This document shows, piece by piece, positions 8,700 through 19,043 of a DNA stretch of 64,000 nucleotides; positions within the stretch are counted from its first letter, which is position 1; each line of letters begins with the position of its first letter. This DNA is from Natronogracilivirga saccharolytica. GTDB taxonomy: Bacteria > Bacteroidota > Rhodothermia > Balneolales > Natronogracilivirgulaceae. Position numbers and translations under genes: made by a program. Below the pieces are notes generated by a model that had not been told where the DNA came from, searched no databases, and saw only the letters and a program-made list of their open reading frames with translations. The stretch spans positions 372,001 to 436,000 of the forward strand of contig NZ_JAFIDN010000002.1 of NCBI RefSeq assembly GCF_017921895.1, in the 5' to 3' direction.

Positions 8700-10061
8700 T
8701 TATACCGCTCCCTGGTCCAGCATGGCATCGGCAACTTTGACGAAGCCGGCGATATTGGCGCCTTTGACATAGTCCACTTCGCCGCTTTCGGTTTTGCCGT
8801 ATCTGACGCACTGGCTGTGTATGTTTTTCATGATGTACAGCAGCTTTTCCTCAACCTTTTCACGCTCCCAGCTGAGTCGCAGCGCGTTTTGTGCCATTTC
8901 AAGTCCTGATGCCGCAACCCCGCCGGCGTTGGCGGCTTTGCCCGGAGCAAACAACACCTTGTGATCCTGAAACTGATACACCGCTTCGGTTGTGCAGGGC
9001 ATATTGGCTCCCTCGCCAACATACGTCACCCCCTTTTCAATCAGCTTTTTTGCATCCTCTTCGGTGAGTTCGTTTTGCGTGGCACATGGGATGGCGACAT
9101 CAATGTCGCAGGGCGCATTCCAGCTGGCTTCCCCTTCGTAAAAAGTGAGCTCTTCAAACTTATCTGCCATTTCACTCACACGTCCTCTGGCTTCATTTTT
9201 CAGCTCCATCATAAATGCGAGATGGTCTTTTGTCAGGCCGTCAGAGGCGTAGATATAGCCGGATGAATCCGAGACGGTTACAACCTTCCCTTCCAGTTCC
9301 AGGATTTTTTCAGCGGCATACTGGGCGACATTGCCGGAACCGGAAATGGCAACCCGCTTGTCCTTGAAACTGTCATTTGCCGTATTCAGCATCTCAATGA
9401 GAAAATATACCGTGCCGTAGCCGGTTGCTTCCGGACGGATGAGTGACCCGCCCCAGTTGAGGTCCTTGCCTGTAAGCACTCCGGTGAATTCATTCTCCAG
9501 CCGTTTGTACTGTCCGAAAAGATAGCCGATTTCCCGTTTGCCGACCCCGATGTCCCCTGCAGGAATGTCGGTGTACTTGCTGATATGCCGGTGGAGCTCA
9601 GTCATGAAACTTTGGCAAAACCGCATGACCTCGCCGTTGGTTTTTTCCTTCGGATCAAAATCCGAACCTCCTTTAGCACCGCCAAGCGGAAGGGTGGTCA
9701 GTGCATTTTTAAAAATTTGTTCAAAGCCGAGAAACTTGAGCACGCTCAGGTTGACGGTGGGATGAAACCGCAACCCCCCTTTATACGGGCCGATGGAGGA
9801 ACTGAACTGAACCCGGTAGCCGCGGTTGACCTGAATCCGTCCGTCAGTATCAACCCAGGGGACGCGAAACATGATTACCCTTTCGGGTTCAACCATACGG
9901 TGCAGGATATTGGATCCCTTGTATTTTGGATTTTCTTCAATGAATGGGATCACAATTTCGGCGACTTCCCTTACCGACTGGAGAAATTCCGATTCATTTG
10001 GATTCTTTTTTTCTACATCATCCATGAAGGATTGGATCTGTGACTCAAAAGAGTTGCTCAT
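8700..10061 (-). CDS. gdhA: NADP-type glutamate dehydrogenase
   Basis: 453 residues, the size of the small hexameric bacterial GDH. It interconverts 2-oxoglutarate plus ammonium and glutamate. Visible motifs are GPYKGGLRFHP, the active-site lysine loop LPLGGAKGGSDFDP, PAGDIGVGKREIGYL, and the Rossmann nucleotide site VAISGSGNVAQYAAE, with a Ser after the second strand (TVSDSSG) as in NADP-preferring forms. Coenzyme preference is inferred. It is transcribed toward GH18 (convergent) and divergently from yjbQ across about 250 bases. Confidence 0.96.
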   Translation of the reverse strand: MSNSFESQIQSFMDDVEKKNPNESEFLQSVREVAEIVIPFIEENPKYKGSNILHRMVEPERVIMFRVPWVDTDGRIQVNRGYRVQFSSSIGPYKGGLRFHPTVNLSVLKFLGFEQIFKNALTTLPLGGAKGGSDFDPKEKTNGEVMRFCQSFMTELHRHISKYTDIPAGDIGVGKREIGYLFGQYKRLENEFTGVLTGKDLNWGGSLIRPEATGYGTVYFLIEMLNTANDSFKDKRVAISGSGNVAQYAAEKILELEGKVVTVSDSSGYIYASDGLTKDHLAFMMELKNEARGRVSEMADKFEELTFYEGEASWNAPCDIDVAIPCATQNELTEEDAKKLIEKGVTYVGEGANMPCTTEAVYQFQDHKVLFAPGKAANAGGVAASGLEMAQNALRLSWEREKVEEKLLYIMKNIHSQCVRYGKTESGEVDYVKGANIAGFVKVADAMLDQGAV

Positions 10062-10312
10062 CTTACCGAAGTTAAGTTGCTGTTTTACAGTCCCTTTAAA
10101 ATTTTATTGGGCAATAAGTTACAAAAAAATGTACAGAACCGGTAGTCACAGGCCGCATCGAATAGGTTGTACAACCCGACCTTTGGCCGGCTGATTGCCT
10201 TCACTTTAATTATCAAGCCGGTGCCGGTCCGGCTTCATACGTTTTCAACTTACAGAAATTCAGCCTATTATTATGATCTGTAACCGCAAATGGGACTACA
10301 AACAGGAAAAGC

Positions 10313-10738
10313 ATGATCATATCCACGAGCGATATCCATTTGAAAACTAAAGGTTTTTCAGATATTCACGATCTTTCGGGCAAGGTAGACAAGGCCGTCC
10401 GGGACTCCGGTGTCAAAGAGGGGTTTTGTCATGTATTTGCCGTAGGGTCAACGGCCTCAATTTCTACCATGGAGTTTGAACCGGCACTGGTGAAGGACAT
10501 CAGGGAGAAGCTGGAAGACTTTGCCTCCGAGAACATGCGTTCCCATCACTCGGAAACGTGGGGCGATGACAACGGGTTTTCGCATATCCGATCCACGTTT
10601 ATGGGACCGGGCATCACAGTCCCCATTCGTGACGGCCGCTGCATTCTTGGGACGTGGCAGCAGATTGTGCTTCTGGATCATGACAATCGTCCCAGGGACA
10701 GGCATGTTGTTGTTCAGGTAATCGGAAATGATGCATAA
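10313..10738 (+). CDS. YjbQ/UPF0047 family protein
   Basis: 141 residues, the usual length for this one-domain family. The signature runs through FCHVFAVGSTASIST, then HHSETWGDDNGFSHIRSTFMG and a C-terminal stretch LGTWQQIVLLDHDNRPRDR. Members of the family can have weak thiamine-phosphate synthase activity, but the true cellular role is unsettled. The conserved His and Asp residues could bind metal or phosphate. The creatininase-like gene starts 60 bases downstream on the same strand, so the two may form an operon. Confidence 0.88.
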   Translation: MIISTSDIHLKTKGFSDIHDLSGKVDKAVRDSGVKEGFCHVFAVGSTASISTMEFEPALVKDIREKLEDFASENMRSHHSETWGDDNGFSHIRSTFMGPGITVPIRDGRCILGTWQQIVLLDHDNRPRDRHVVVQVIGNDA

Positions 10739-10798
10739 CCGACCTGTAACCCTGCGCTGAGAAGCAGGGGCTGCATCCTAAACCAGATAAGAAGACGT

Positions 10799-11569
10799 AT
10801 GAATGAAAAACCCTGGCTTATAGCCGAGACCAACTGGAAAACTGTTATGGATACCGATTATGAGGTGGCGGTACTGCCCTGGGGGGCTACTGAACCTCAT
10901 AATTATCATCTGCCTTATGCAACCGATAACATGGAGTGCGAATTTGTTGCCGCTGAAGCCGGGCGCCTGGCCTGGGAAAAGGGGGCAAGGGTGGCTGTCC
11001 TCCCCGCCGTTCCCTATGGCGTGCAGACCGGAATGCTTGATCTGCCTTTTGCCGTGAACATGAATCCATCCACACAGGAGGCGGTCCTCGGTGACATCGC
11101 GCGGTCACTGGACGGGCAGGGCATCCGCAAGCTGCTTGTTCTGAACGGACACGGTGCCAACAACTTTCGCCAGATGATCAGGGAGTTGCAAACAGATCTG
11201 GAGCTGTTTTTGTGTACGGCAGACTGGTATCGGGCAGCAGACTGGAACACGTTTTTTGATGAGCCCGGAGATCATGCAGGTGAATTCGAAACCAGTGCCA
11301 TGATGTATTTGCGGCCGGATATTGTGAGGCCGCTTTCGGAAGCAGGTGACGGCCATGAGCGGAAGTTCCGGCTGAAGGCTATGAAAGAAGGCTGGGTCTG
11401 GGCGCCGAGAACCTGGAGCGAGATCACCGACGATACGGGTGTCGGCAACCCCGAAAAGGCCACAGCTGAAAAAGGCGAAAAGTTTATTGCAGCAGCGGCC
11501 CGGAATCTCGCCTCATTTCTGGTTGAGCTGGCTGAGACACCGGCGGAACAGCTTTACGAAAGCGAATAG
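10799..11569 (+). CDS. creatininase-family amidohydrolase
   Basis: 256 residues, the family's usual size. Metal ligands can be placed: LPWGATEPHNYHLPYATDN supplies Glu, His and Asp, LVLNGHGANN supplies a further His region, and the GDHAGEFETS segment carries the late Glu. Family enzymes hydrolyse creatinine, formamides (FAPy deformylase) or act in cofactor maturation (MftE). Which of these applies cannot be read, and the neighbours (YjbQ, M1 peptidase) do not decide it. No signal peptide, so cytoplasmic. Confidence 0.87.
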   Translation: MNEKPWLIAETNWKTVMDTDYEVAVLPWGATEPHNYHLPYATDNMECEFVAAEAGRLAWEKGARVAVLPAVPYGVQTGMLDLPFAVNMNPSTQEAVLGDIARSLDGQGIRKLLVLNGHGANNFRQMIRELQTDLELFLCTADWYRAADWNTFFDEPGDHAGEFETSAMMYLRPDIVRPLSEAGDGHERKFRLKAMKEGWVWAPRTWSEITDDTGVGNPEKATAEKGEKFIAAAARNLASFLVELAETPAEQLYESE

Positions 11570-11669
11570 CTTGCTATTACCCCCTGTGAGCCAATACCGT
11601 AAAACGACATAAACCCTGTTCTGCCACACAGACCACCAATTCCAAATTTTTCCAATCTCAATTTGTATC

Positions 11670-13814
11670 ATGTTCCCTGCCGAATTACGCACCGCACCAA
11701 CCGTTCTTTTAATCAGCATAATCTTTTCAGCCGGCCTGTTGCTGCCGGCCTGCGCTCCGGGCGGATCCCTTGAGTCATCAGAGGACAGCTCCGGAGCGGA
11801 AACAGCATCCGGAAATATCCACGAAGAGCCGTCCGGGCAGGGTGATTCAGCTGATAAAACACCGGAAGCAATGAACCGCATGGATAAGGATACCCCCGAT
11901 ACGGTATATGTGATGCCGGAGCGCCCGTTGCCGCGCGAAGCAAAACCGCCGGAAGGCTACCTGCGCGCTGTCGATGAAGGAATCCGTACAGCGGACGGCC
12001 GTCCCGGTGATGATTACTGGCAGCAGTTTACAGAATATGATATCGACATTACGCTGGACCCGGACAGCAAAACCCTTGGCGGAACAGCAAGAATCACCTA
12101 TCACAACCATTCCCCGGACGAACTGCGTCATCTCCATCTGGAGCTCGTTCAGAATCTGAACCAGCCCGGAGTGCGCAGAAACCGTCCCGCCGAAGTTACC
12201 GGCGGCGTCAGTCTGCATGATGTGATCGTGAACGGCGACACGCTCACCGATGAAAGCGGCCGGTCTGCCCGGTACAGCATTCAGGGCACGCGTATGGTAA
12301 TTCGTCCCGAAGAACCCGTTAAGGCCGATACTTCCGTTGAGCTTGAAATCAGCTACGATTTCACCATCCCCCGGCAGGGAGCGGGCGGACGCATGGGGCA
12401 CAGCGGAGATAATTTGTTCTATCTCGGCTACTGGTATCCGCACATGACGGTTTACGATGATGTGGTCGGATGGCACCCGGATCCCTATCTGGGCCAGGCT
12501 GAATTCTACCATGGCTTTGCGGACTATGATCTGAGAATAAGGGCGCCTGAGGACTGGATCATCATGGCTACCGGGGAGTTGCAGAACCCCACGGATGTGC
12601 TTGATCCGGAACTGGCAAGCCGGTGGGAGGATGCCCGCAAGCAAGATGAGCCCATGCGGATTTTCACGGCTGGCAGCGATCAGCCGGCGACGGTACGGGC
12701 TGCGTCATCCGGGGATGCGGGAGCTGCAGGAACCGACACCCTGCTTACCTGGCATTACAGGGCGGAAAATGTCCGCGATGTCGCCTTCAGCGCCACACTT
12801 GAATCCAACTGGGAGGCTGCAAGAACGGCCGTCGGCGACCGGACAGGCGACGGAGAGACTGATTACACACTGATCAACACGTTTTGGCGTGATGAAGCAC
12901 CCTTGTGGGAGGATGTCACCGAATATCAGCAGCATGCCATAACATTTCTGTCCGATATGACGGGTCTCCCCTATCCCTGGCCTCACATGACAGCGATTGA
13001 GGGAAGCGGAATCATCGGCGGCGGAATGGAGTACCCGATGATGACCATCATGGGCGATTACAACGACCGCGGAGCCGAAGCACTTTATTCGGTCACGGCA
13101 CACGAACTGGCTCACATGTGGATTCCGCTGATTGTCAGTACCGATGAACGGCGTTACAGCTGGCTTGATGAGGGGAATACCGTATTCAGCACAGCTGAGG
13201 CGGTGATGGATTTTCTGCCCGAGCGGCGTCCGCACAACCAGTCCCGCAATGCCTACACGAGGGCGGCGCGATCCGGAAATGAAGGGCCGATGATGCGAAG
13301 ATCCGATTATCACTACTCGACCCAGCAGTTCATCATTGCATCGTACCGAAAACCCTCGGCCGTCCTGGTCGCCTTGCAAAAGGTGCTCGGTGAGGATATG
13401 TTCTGGAAGGCCTATCGTGAGTTTATCAGCGAATGGGCTTTCAGGCAGGCCTATCCCTGGGATTTTTTCCGGACATTCGAACGTGTAAGCGGCAAAGATC
13501 TCGGCTGGTTCTGGTACAGCTGGTACTACGAGACCTGGGTGCTGGATCAGTCGGTTGCGGAGGTTGAAGAAACCGGTGAGGGAACGCGCATTGTGATTCG
13601 GGATAAGGGCGATGTGCCCATGCCGGTTTATCTCACAGTAACGTATGACGGAGACAACAAGGCCACCTACACCATTCCGGTGGATGTCTGGCTAAAAGGC
13701 AGCCGCAGCGAGGAATTAGTCATACCAGAGCGGGATGTCCGCCGGGTCGAGATCGACTCCGGGCGGGATCTGCCCGACATAAACCGGCAGAATGCGGTTT
13801 GGGAGCGGTCTTGA
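11670..13814 (+). CDS. M1-family metallopeptidase lipoprotein
   Basis: 714 residues. The N-terminus is a lipoprotein signal ending LLLPAC (Cys about 28), followed by an acidic Ser-rich linker. The peptidase has the gluzincin zinc site HELAHMW (His478, Glu479, His482) with the third ligand Glu501 in SWLDEGN, spaced HExxH-x18-E. The exopeptidase-like motif is GGGMEYPM rather than GAMEN. The N-terminal beta domain (roughly 110-330) and the C-terminal beta domain fit the M1 fold. It probably trims peptides on the periplasmic side. A 100-base gap separates it from the creatininase gene. Confidence 0.92.
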   Translation: MFPAELRTAPTVLLISIIFSAGLLLPACAPGGSLESSEDSSGAETASGNIHEEPSGQGDSADKTPEAMNRMDKDTPDTVYVMPERPLPREAKPPEGYLRAVDEGIRTADGRPGDDYWQQFTEYDIDITLDPDSKTLGGTARITYHNHSPDELRHLHLELVQNLNQPGVRRNRPAEVTGGVSLHDVIVNGDTLTDESGRSARYSIQGTRMVIRPEEPVKADTSVELEISYDFTIPRQGAGGRMGHSGDNLFYLGYWYPHMTVYDDVVGWHPDPYLGQAEFYHGFADYDLRIRAPEDWIIMATGELQNPTDVLDPELASRWEDARKQDEPMRIFTAGSDQPATVRAASSGDAGAAGTDTLLTWHYRAENVRDVAFSATLESNWEAARTAVGDRTGDGETDYTLINTFWRDEAPLWEDVTEYQQHAITFLSDMTGLPYPWPHMTAIEGSGIIGGGMEYPMMTIMGDYNDRGAEALYSVTAHELAHMWIPLIVSTDERRYSWLDEGNTVFSTAEAVMDFLPERRPHNQSRNAYTRAARSGNEGPMMRRSDYHYSTQQFIIASYRKPSAVLVALQKVLGEDMFWKAYREFISEWAFRQAYPWDFFRTFERVSGKDLGWFWYSWYYETWVLDQSVAEVEETGEGTRIVIRDKGDVPMPVYLTVTYDGDNKATYTIPVDVWLKGSRSEELVIPERDVRRVEIDSGRDLPDINRQNAVWERS

Positions 13815-13984
13815 GAAGAGCATGCGCCGGGAGCCGGTTTAAAATGGAATAGCATGTACTAATCGTTGGTTTGTGAGCGTCAGTCTGATTATTTTTCAAC
13901 CGGCACAAATTTCGTGGCCGGCACCTCGCCGGCACAGTTCAGTCATTGTGCGGATGCAATAGCAGACATCAACAGGAGACTAAT

Positions 13985-15133
13985 TTGGCAAATCAGACGA
14001 CACTACCCTGGTATGTAAAAGGAACGATTGTTCTTGGGGGGCTGACCCTTTTTGTATTTTTCCTGATTACGGCCAGCTCCATTCTGGTTCCCTTTCTGTT
14101 TGCCGTCTTTTTTTCCGTTCTGCTTACACCGCTTTCATCGTTTCTCGAACGCTACAGGATCCATCGCATTTTTTCATCACTGCTGAGTGTTCTGATCGGC
14201 ATCTCATTTCTGGCCGGTGTCATTTTTTTCTTTTACAATCAGATTGTCAATTTTGCCCAGGACATTGGCATGATTGAAGACCGGATCAACGAGCTGTTTG
14301 ATCAGTTTTCCGGCTTTATCAACGCCTACCTGGATGTGGAGCCTGATGCTCAGCTCGAGTCGGCTGAAGAGGCCATCATATCCTTCCTGCGTGACAACGT
14401 AGAGCCGCTCACCCGCGGGGTTATGACGGCTGCCACAACGCTGACCATGTTTTTCCTGATTCCCATCTATGTATTTCTGCTTTTGATGTACCGGGATTTT
14501 TTAAGGGATTTCTTCCTGATGGCGCTTTCCGGCCGGGGAGAGCAGGGCAAAAAAGTTGAGAAGGTGATGAACAAGGTTCGCAGTGTGATTCAGAACTATA
14601 TTACCGGCATGTTTCTGGTTATTTGTATACTGGCGGTTCTGAACAGTGTGGCATTGCTTATTATCGGTGTGGATCACGCCATGTTTTTCGGAGTATTTGC
14701 CGCCATCCTCAATGTCATTCCGTTCCTGGGTCCGATTATCGGTTCGATTCTTCCGATCATCTACTCCCTTCTGACCATGGATTCCCTCTGGTACCCCGTG
14801 GCGGTTCTTGCAACATTTTATGTCATCCAGCTGTTCGAAAGCAACCTGTTTACACCAATGATCGTAGGACAGCGGGTAAGTCTCAATCCGCTGGTCACCC
14901 TGCTGGCCATATTCATCGGCGGACAGATATGGGGACTGGCCGGCATGATCCTGTTCATTCCGGCGCTGGCCATGCTGAAGGAAATCTTTGATGAGGTTGA
15001 TTCGCTGCGGCCGTACGGATATCTGCTCGGCAAAGTGAAAACCAGAGAAGAGACCGAACGTGAATATTTTACCGGCCGGCTTGCACGATTCAAGAAAACA
15101 GGTCAGGATACGGGAAAAGCGGAGTCAGAGTAA
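13985..15133 (+). CDS. AI-2E/PerM-type permease, TTG start
   Basis: 382 residues from TTG at 13985. This start is chosen because AGGAG (13974-13978) sits six bases upstream, whereas the longer frame begins with an unsupported TTG and a cysteine-rich, non-membrane extension. About eight membrane segments are visible: an N-terminal pair (LGGLTLFVFFLITASSILVP and the next), a soluble loop at about 85-130, and a C-terminal bundle with FLGPIIGSILPIIYS and LAIFIGGQIWGLAGMILFIP. Family members include the autoinducer-2 exporter TqsA and sodium/proton antiporters, so the substrate is unknown. It ends 75 bases from the convergent amidase gene. Confidence 0.87.
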   Translation: MANQTTLPWYVKGTIVLGGLTLFVFFLITASSILVPFLFAVFFSVLLTPLSSFLERYRIHRIFSSLLSVLIGISFLAGVIFFFYNQIVNFAQDIGMIEDRINELFDQFSGFINAYLDVEPDAQLESAEEAIISFLRDNVEPLTRGVMTAATTLTMFFLIPIYVFLLLMYRDFLRDFFLMALSGRGEQGKKVEKVMNKVRSVIQNYITGMFLVICILAVLNSVALLIIGVDHAMFFGVFAAILNVIPFLGPIIGSILPIIYSLLTMDSLWYPVAVLATFYVIQLFESNLFTPMIVGQRVSLNPLVTLLAIFIGGQIWGLAGMILFIPALAMLKEIFDEVDSLRPYGYLLGKVKTREETEREYFTGRLARFKKTGQDTGKAESE

Positions 15134-15208
15134 GTCTGAAAGGACCAGCAAGTTGACCGGGGTGCCACGTCATCAATCTGCAGCAGGAATTAACCTGAAA
15201 GGCAGGCC

Positions 15209-17074
15209 TTATCTCATAGCATGCCTGGTGGTGTCGGTGCCGGAGTTTTCAGCAGCATATTTGCGGTAATAATCCCGCAGGCCTTCCGTAATCTTCTCAG
15301 CCATTTTTTGCTGATAGTCCGGATCCATCAGCATCATTTCATCCTCGGGGTTGGAGATGAAGGCGGTTTCGACAAGTACATTCGGCATTTCGGTAAGTGC
15401 ATTCAGTGTGAAGTTGAAGCTGCCAATCAGGCCGAAATCCCTGAGCGGCAGTTCAAGCATCCGGTTATGCACTTTGGAGGCCAGCGGCTGGAACGCATGA
15501 TAGCGGTAGTATGAGCTGGTACCCTTGACGGCGTCAGGATTGGTTGCACCGCCTATGGAATTGGCATGTATACTGACCAGCACATCGGCATCGGATGCGA
15601 TCAGCATTTCACTTCGCTGTATCATCGGAATATTCACATCGCGCTCGCGCGTCATGAAGATTTCAGCTCCCTCTTTTTCAAGCAGCTTTTTCAATTTCTG
15701 CGTGATATCCATCACCACCTCTTTCTCCTCAATGCCGGTGGCGCCAAGCGCACCGCGATTGCTGCCTCCGTGTCCGGCATCAAGAGCGATATGAACCCCA
15801 TCCAGTGGTTGTTCTCTGGTTGCAATTTCAGGCGGACGCCGCACCTGGATGCGAAGACTGGAGCCCACTCCATACCCGATGTGATAGCCCCAGTGGGAGT
15901 CGTGCTTCAGGTGGATACGCAACCGGAAGTGATTGCTGCCGATCTGCTCCCATTCCACACTCTCAATGCCCATGGCGCTTTTGTGATGCGTGATCCAGTT
16001 GGTATTGGAGTCGGCCCCGAAAATGTCTACTTCGATTATGTTCGGATCGGTGCGCATGTTGGCTACGTACGGCAGACGCTGCCCCAGTGAAAATGTGATC
16101 ATGTCGGCCCGGTCATTGCCGCTGACAGTTGCAGAACCGGTCAGTGACCGTGGCAGGGGTGTGTTTTCGGGCAGAATCTCTGTAAAGCGCATCGGAATGT
16201 AGGCTTCCATCTGATCAGAAAGCCGGACGCGGTACAAACTGCCTTCTATGGCGACAATTTCGAGCCTGACACCTTTTTCCAGGAAACCAAGACGGGCGCC
16301 GCCCAGCCGGTCGGTTCCGGATCCGGAGTTGAGAAATGCCCTGCGGGCAGTGACTTCCGCAACTCGCGGGAAATCATCCGGTGTGATGGATACCGTAACG
16401 GGGGAAGTGGCCGTCACCTTTTCTCCCTGGTCGTTTTCGAGAGTGAAGGTGACTTTTTGATCGCGGACAATGTCATCCGGCCGTGTTGTGTAGCTGCCGC
16501 GATAAACACCCCGCAGCCCGCCCGTTCTCGAAGGGTGCTGTTCTTTCATTTCCACGTCTTCTTCAATACCGTCGATACTGAAATAGGCGCGCTGCCCTTC
16601 GCTTCCCTTGAACTGCATTTCGATGGTTTCGTCTTTGCCGAGAACAAGCGTCTGAGATGGCAGCATCATGGCATCATCAATTCTGAGCGGTGATGCCGGT
16701 GTGGTTTCAGGCGGTTCCGGCCGGATGAAATGGCGCTTTTTGGTGCGGGTCACACCCTCTTCATCAATTACTTTGATCTTCGTCTTGCTTTCGCCAACGG
16801 GGACATCGGCAAGTCCCACAAACGCGCCGGATTTATGAACCTTTACCTCTTTGCCGTCAATATAAGCGCGATTGCCGGGACTGGTATTGGCGGCAATTCG
16901 CTGGCGGCTCTGTGCAACACGGGTAGTATCATCACCGGGAACGATAATATTGAACTCAGGCCCGTCGTGTTTGCCGTGCCTGTAGCTTTCGGTTTCAGAG
17001 CCATAATACGCGCTGTTGCCAAATGAGAAAAATGCAAAAAGAAGCAGTGCCAGAAAATGAGGTAAAAAATGCAT
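15209..17074 (-). CDS. N-acetylmuramoyl-L-alanine amidase (Amidase_3) with SH3-like and AMIN-like domains
   Basis: 621 residues from ATG 17074, which places a signal peptide at the N-terminus (FLALLLFAFFSFGNSAYYG). A start at 17131 would add 19 residues; neither start has a clear ribosome site. In order: a beta-rich region, an SH3-like segment (about 265-325, GFLEKGVRLEIVAIEGSLYR), an AMIN-like beta domain, and the catalytic domain at about 420-610. The zinc site is visible as HIALDAGHGG, GIEEKEVV and SIHANS, with the catalytic Glu in VETAFISNPEDE. It cleaves the stem peptide from MurNAc and probably helps cell separation. It lies downstream of yidC on the same strand. Confidence 0.92.
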   Translation of the reverse strand: MHFLPHFLALLLFAFFSFGNSAYYGSETESYRHGKHDGPEFNIIVPGDDTTRVAQSRQRIAANTSPGNRAYIDGKEVKVHKSGAFVGLADVPVGESKTKIKVIDEEGVTRTKKRHFIRPEPPETTPASPLRIDDAMMLPSQTLVLGKDETIEMQFKGSEGQRAYFSIDGIEEDVEMKEQHPSRTGGLRGVYRGSYTTRPDDIVRDQKVTFTLENDQGEKVTATSPVTVSITPDDFPRVAEVTARRAFLNSGSGTDRLGGARLGFLEKGVRLEIVAIEGSLYRVRLSDQMEAYIPMRFTEILPENTPLPRSLTGSATVSGNDRADMITFSLGQRLPYVANMRTDPNIIEVDIFGADSNTNWITHHKSAMGIESVEWEQIGSNHFRLRIHLKHDSHWGYHIGYGVGSSLRIQVRRPPEIATREQPLDGVHIALDAGHGGSNRGALGATGIEEKEVVMDITQKLKKLLEKEGAEIFMTRERDVNIPMIQRSEMLIASDADVLVSIHANSIGGATNPDAVKGTSSYYRYHAFQPLASKVHNRMLELPLRDFGLIGSFNFTLNALTEMPNVLVETAFISNPEDEMMLMDPDYQQKMAEKITEGLRDYYRKYAAENSGTDTTRHAMR

Positions 17075-17196
17075 GGGGAAGTGCCTGAAAGTGATACTTG
17101 GTGATGCCTGGAGGCTTTTCCAAAATAACATTTTTTACGTAACAAGAAAGCATGCAGGGCGACAAGCACTGCAAAAAAAATGGTGCAGTCCTGTTG

Positions 17197-19032
17197 TTAT
17201 GCTTCTTTTTCTTCGGCCTGGGCTTTTTTCTTCTTTTTGTTTTCGAGCAGCTGTTCCTTGCGCAACTGCTTGGCCTTCTTCTTGTCCACACTTTCCATCA
17301 TCTTCACGTGATCGATTTTCTTGTTGATCATTAGCTGCTGAACGATGGACAGGGCGTTATAAACCAGATAGTAGAGACTCAGTCCGGACGAAAGCCGGTT
17401 GAATATGAAAAGAAGCATGACCGGAAGCACATATTGCATCATTTTCAGTGCCGGATTGGGGGCCGTATTGCCCTGTCCGGAAACCCGCATCTGAATGACC
17501 ATTGAGGCGGTCATCAGCAATACGAATCCGGCAATATGATCGCCCATAAGCGGAATCGTAAAGGGCAGATTGAACAGAATATCCGGTGCGGAGAGATCTT
17601 CGGCCCACAGAAAGCGTTCCTGCCGGACTTCAATGGCGTTCTGGAAAAAGCGCCAGAAGGTGATCAGGACAGGTATCTGGAGCAGGTTCGGCAAACAGCT
17701 TCCCAGAGGATTAACCTTGGCGGTTTTGAACAGCTTCATCGTGGCCTGCTGCTGTTTCTGCGGGTCATCCTTGTACTTCTCCTTGATCGCTTCCATCTCG
17801 GGCTGAAGCTCCCGCATGGCGGCCATGCTCTCAAAACTCTTCTTGGTAAGCGGATACAGTACAATTTTAATGAGGATGGCAAACAGAATGATCGTCACAC
17901 CCATATTGCCGGTAAATCCGCCGACAAATGCAAAAAATGGCAGGATGATGTATTTGACAAACGGATCGGAAAACCACCGCATGAATCCGAATCCGGTATC
18001 CACCATGTCATACGCTGTGCCATCGAAATCCCGCAGCTGGTAATAGTCCAGAGGTCCCAGGAACATCTGGTAATTGTACGATGAGGCATCGGAAAGACGG
18101 GTGCGGATCGCCGTATTGTAGTCGTGAATCATCTCCCCGTTATCCGGGTCGATGGCGAGCTCAGCGGAGAGTATGGCACCATCGGTGTTCTCCTGAGCTT
18201 TCATAATCTGGGTGAAAAACTTGGATTTGCTGGCAACCCAGGATACATCTCCCGTTATGATACTCTCAGAATATCCCTCATCGGAAGGCTGGAATTCCTC
18301 CAGGACTCCGCCGGCATAGCTGTAGGCCGATGTGTACTGAGCTTCGGATGCGATATCCCGCTCAGTGGGTGGTATGGCGGGTTTCCAGGCCAGTTCGAAG
18401 CTGCGGCCGCTGATGTAGTGTTCCACACCTTCGAATCCGACATTCAGGTGGATCTGATATGAGTCGGCATCAATGGTATAGGTGTAGATCATCCGGCTGC
18501 CGTCTTCCAGTTCCAGTTCGTACTGAACGGTAGTGGTTTCACCTTTATCGAGTGTGATGACGGGCTCCGTCGATACCGGACGGAATAGCAGTTCATCGGT
18601 CTCGATGTTGTAGTTCTCTGTGGAGAGGAACTCCAGGGAATAAGCCGAACGGGTAGTGTCGGACATCAGCTGGACCGGTCCGCCGTCCCAGCGTTTGTGC
18701 TGTTTCAGTTCCAAACTGGCAGGGCCGCCGCCGAGGTTGGTGAAGCGTGCACGGAATTTTGGTGTTTCTATCCAGGTATCAATCGTGTCAGATACTGTTT
18801 CGTGGCCGAATACGCCCAGTGAGCGGGTTTCAACAGGCTCCACATCGGGATCCGTTTCAGCCAGGTCCTCTTCAAAACGCGGTTCTTCGGGCTCCTGCTC
18901 GGGAATAGTGTCGCGGGCCTGGCGCTCCTGGCGCTGGCGTTCCAGCTCTTCCTCTGAGGGCATGGTGACATACATCCAGGCAAGCATCAGCCCGAATATG
19001 AGAAGAAATCCGATTACGGTATTACGATCCAA
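17197..19032 (-). CDS. yidC: membrane protein insertase YidC
   Basis: 611 residues. An N-terminal transmembrane anchor (IGFLLIFGLMLAWMYVTMP) is followed by an acidic linker, a large periplasmic beta-sandwich (about 75-350), then the conserved Oxa1-type core with five membrane segments. The cytoplasmic hairpin has LQPEMEAIKEKYKDDPQK, and PLGSCLPNLLQIPVLITFWRF follows. The Lys-rich tail suggests ribosome contact. It inserts inner-membrane proteins with or without SecYEG. The start is 11 bases after the yidD stop, as expected for the rpmH-rnpA-yidD-yidC operon. Confidence 0.97.
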   Translation of the reverse strand: MDRNTVIGFLLIFGLMLAWMYVTMPSEEELERQRQERQARDTIPEQEPEEPRFEEDLAETDPDVEPVETRSLGVFGHETVSDTIDTWIETPKFRARFTNLGGGPASLELKQHKRWDGGPVQLMSDTTRSAYSLEFLSTENYNIETDELLFRPVSTEPVITLDKGETTTVQYELELEDGSRMIYTYTIDADSYQIHLNVGFEGVEHYISGRSFELAWKPAIPPTERDIASEAQYTSAYSYAGGVLEEFQPSDEGYSESIITGDVSWVASKSKFFTQIMKAQENTDGAILSAELAIDPDNGEMIHDYNTAIRTRLSDASSYNYQMFLGPLDYYQLRDFDGTAYDMVDTGFGFMRWFSDPFVKYIILPFFAFVGGFTGNMGVTIILFAILIKIVLYPLTKKSFESMAAMRELQPEMEAIKEKYKDDPQKQQQATMKLFKTAKVNPLGSCLPNLLQIPVLITFWRFFQNAIEVRQERFLWAEDLSAPDILFNLPFTIPLMGDHIAGFVLLMTASMVIQMRVSGQGNTAPNPALKMMQYVLPVMLLFIFNRLSSGLSLYYLVYNALSIVQQLMINKKIDHVKMMESVDKKKAKQLRKEQLLENKKKKKAQAEEKEA

Positions 19033-19043
19033 AATGGTACGGT